From NCBI GenBank assembly GCA_003175865.1, contig PSRF01000125.1, positions 1 through 6,339 on the forward strand: 6,339 bases of DNA, written 5' to 3'. Every line of letters starts with the position of its first letter. Position 1 is the stretch's first letter. Positions 6,101 through 6,339 of the stretch are shown here, piece after piece. The translations under genes were made by a program, and so were the position numbers. The notes under the pieces were generated by a model that was not told where the DNA came from, did not search any database, and worked only from the letters and a program-made list of their open reading frames with translations. The stretch is from Blastocatellia bacterium. Lineage in GTDB: Bacteria > Acidobacteriota > Blastocatellia > Pyrinomonadales > Pyrinomonadaceae.

Positions 6101-6339
6101 ATCGATGTCGCCCGCATGAAAGACGGTAGTGATGTGCGAGTTGCTGGATGGGTGATTGTTCGTCAGCGACCGGGAACCGCAAAAGGGTTTGTATTTTTGA
6201 CACTCGAAGATGAAACAGGAGTTAGTAACATCATCGTGACGCCTCAGATATTCGATCAAAATCGTCTCGTATTAGTTGATCACCCATTTTTGTTAATTGA
6301 AGGCTCACTACAAAACCAGGATAACGTCGTATCAGTAAA
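3173..6339 (+). CDS. dnaE2: DnaE2 error-prone DNA polymerase III alpha subunit (3' partial)
   Basis: This is a C-family DNA polymerase that performs error-prone translesion synthesis with ImuA, ImuB and the clamp. The frame is open from TTG 3173 to the window edge: 1055 codons with no stop, probably lacking only a short C-terminal tail. The N-terminal PHP domain spans about 1-270 (YVELHARSAFSFLEGAS, DRDGVYG, GAEL, TGG.DGPL, ATNGVCY). In the palm, QGRGSAANS (362-370) and PDIDLDLPSGDQRE (402-415) carry Asp403/405/407. The third catalytic Asp558 is in KVDLLGLG. RHLGQHSGGMVI (509-520) and IRPGPIVGNMVHPYL (637-651) are DnaE2-like. Fingers and helix-hairpin-helix follow, then an OB fold (about 985 onward: RVAGWVIVRQRPGTAKGFVFLTLED). 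The start codon overlaps the imuB TGA (TTGA), implying translational coupling. A four-unit heptamer repeat encodes residues 71-80 of the PHP domain. Distinction from replicative DnaE1 rests on the imuB neighbour and the overall pattern. Confidence 0.95.
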   Translation, partial: MNTDYVELHARSAFSFLEGASVPEELIAVAADLKMPAMALMDRDGVYGSPRFHLAAKKLGIKAHVGAELSVQGSKSKAQSHSDIFSLPVLVRTRKGYQNLCRLITQMKLRAPKHAKPGECVVRSEELPNFAEGLVCLTGGTDGPLVDAIRRRDPDDAQQLTEWLTRTFGCGNVYAELQRHFNREEESLNQAMIEIARQAKLPLLATNGVCYATAAQRELADVFTCLHNHVRLETAGQLLAQNSERYLKPALTMQKLFHDLPEAIANTVALSNRLEFTLEDLGYEFPRYPVAAGETMTTFLRERTHEGARQRYTGKNGAPTYEQAQAQIERELQLIEKLKLEGYFLIVWDIVQFCRREGILIQGRGSAANSAVCYALGITAVDPIGMELLFERFLSEERGEWPDIDLDLPSGDQREKAIQYVYQRYGKLGAAMTANVITYRGRSAVREVGKVLDFDQETLARLSSLVHTWEWKDPKDSTERQFRDAGLDLRTPRIHKFFQLYQMVQDLPRHLGQHSGGMVICQGQLDAVVPLEPATMPGRVVVQWDKEDCADLGLIKVDLLGLGMMAVLEDSIKLIRESYDEEVDLAQLPSDDKAVYSALQKADTIGMFQVESRAQMSCLPRLRPQRFYDIVVQVAIIRPGPIVGNMVHPYLKRRQGREAVAYAHPLLEPVLRRTLGVPLFQEQLLKMAMICADFSGGEAEELRRAFGFKRSEARMKQIEVKLRRGLTRKGIVGKTQEEIVQAISSFALYGFPESHAASFALIAYSSAYLKCNYLPAFTAAILNNQPMGFYQPFTLIKDAQRHGLKVRPVDVTRSEWLCTIEKDDVGEMYLRLGLKYAKGLSQQSGLAIVHERSIQPFTGIDDLRHRVTELRKDELRKLAAIGALNFLQTPDEVIKSGRRLKSSTTRRDALWQVERVSRPAGALFESLSETDGNSPLIPMTVAERVDADFRGTGLTIGKHPVAYHRAELNKLGALRAIDVARMKDGSDVRVAGWVIVRQRPGTAKGFVFLTLEDETGVSNIIVTPQIFDQNRLVLVDHPFLLIEGSLQNQDNVVSV
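3385..3412 (+). repeat. In-frame 4 x 7-bp tandem repeat (YCAARGY) in dnaE2
   Basis: Four contiguous heptamers, CCAAGGT, TCAAAGT, CCAAAGC and CCAAAGT, fit YCAARGY. They encode part of VQGSKSKAQSH (residues 71-81). The array lies just after the GAEL strand of the PHP domain, at a loop before FSLPVLVRT, and keeps the reading frame. It has a different sequence from the imuB array but the same unit length and copy number. Confidence 0.75.

Overview
The window holds most of an error-prone translesion-synthesis ('mutasome') locus: an imuA-like RecA-fold gene, imuB, and dnaE2, which is cut by the right edge. The usual imuA-imuB-dnaE2 cassette is interrupted here by a MerR-family regulator with a TipAS-type drug-binding domain, encoded on the opposite strand between imuA and imuB. 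The protein sequences, the moderate base composition and the short heptanucleotide tandem repeats inside genes suggest a soil or environmental Acidobacteriota member, perhaps a Blastocatellia-like lineage. That placement is inferred from memory of the families and was not computed.

Layout. Positions 1-75 are a short leader before imuA, with no gene I recognise. imuA runs 76-849 (+). A 34-bp convergent gap follows, with an imperfect hairpin. The merR/tipA-like gene occupies 884-1663 (-). The divergent intergenic region 1664-1790 carries two signals. One is a MerR-type promoter for the regulator, with a 19-bp spacer and a perfect 9+1+9 palindrome. The other is a candidate imuB promoter overlapped by TTCG direct repeats phased at 10 bp. 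imuB runs 1791-3176 (+). dnaE2 starts on a TTG at 3173 that overlaps the imuB stop codon, has a strong Shine-Dalgarno sequence, and stays open to the end of the window (1055 complete codons).

How the genes work together. In characterised cassettes, DnaE2 is the catalytic error-prone C-family polymerase. ImuB is a catalytically inactive Y-family protein that ties DnaE2 to the beta clamp, and ImuA (ImuA' in mycobacteria) is a RecA-like accessory factor. All are induced by DNA damage. Here imuB and dnaE2 look translationally coupled, while imuA is separated from them by an antisense regulator, so imuB-dnaE2 probably has its own promoter.

The points most worth a second look are the drug-sensor-type regulator inside the mutasome locus, the phased repeats at the imuB promoter, and two different 4 x 7-bp tandem arrays. 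One array lies in frame in imuB and the other in dnaE2, where they encode short protein insertions.
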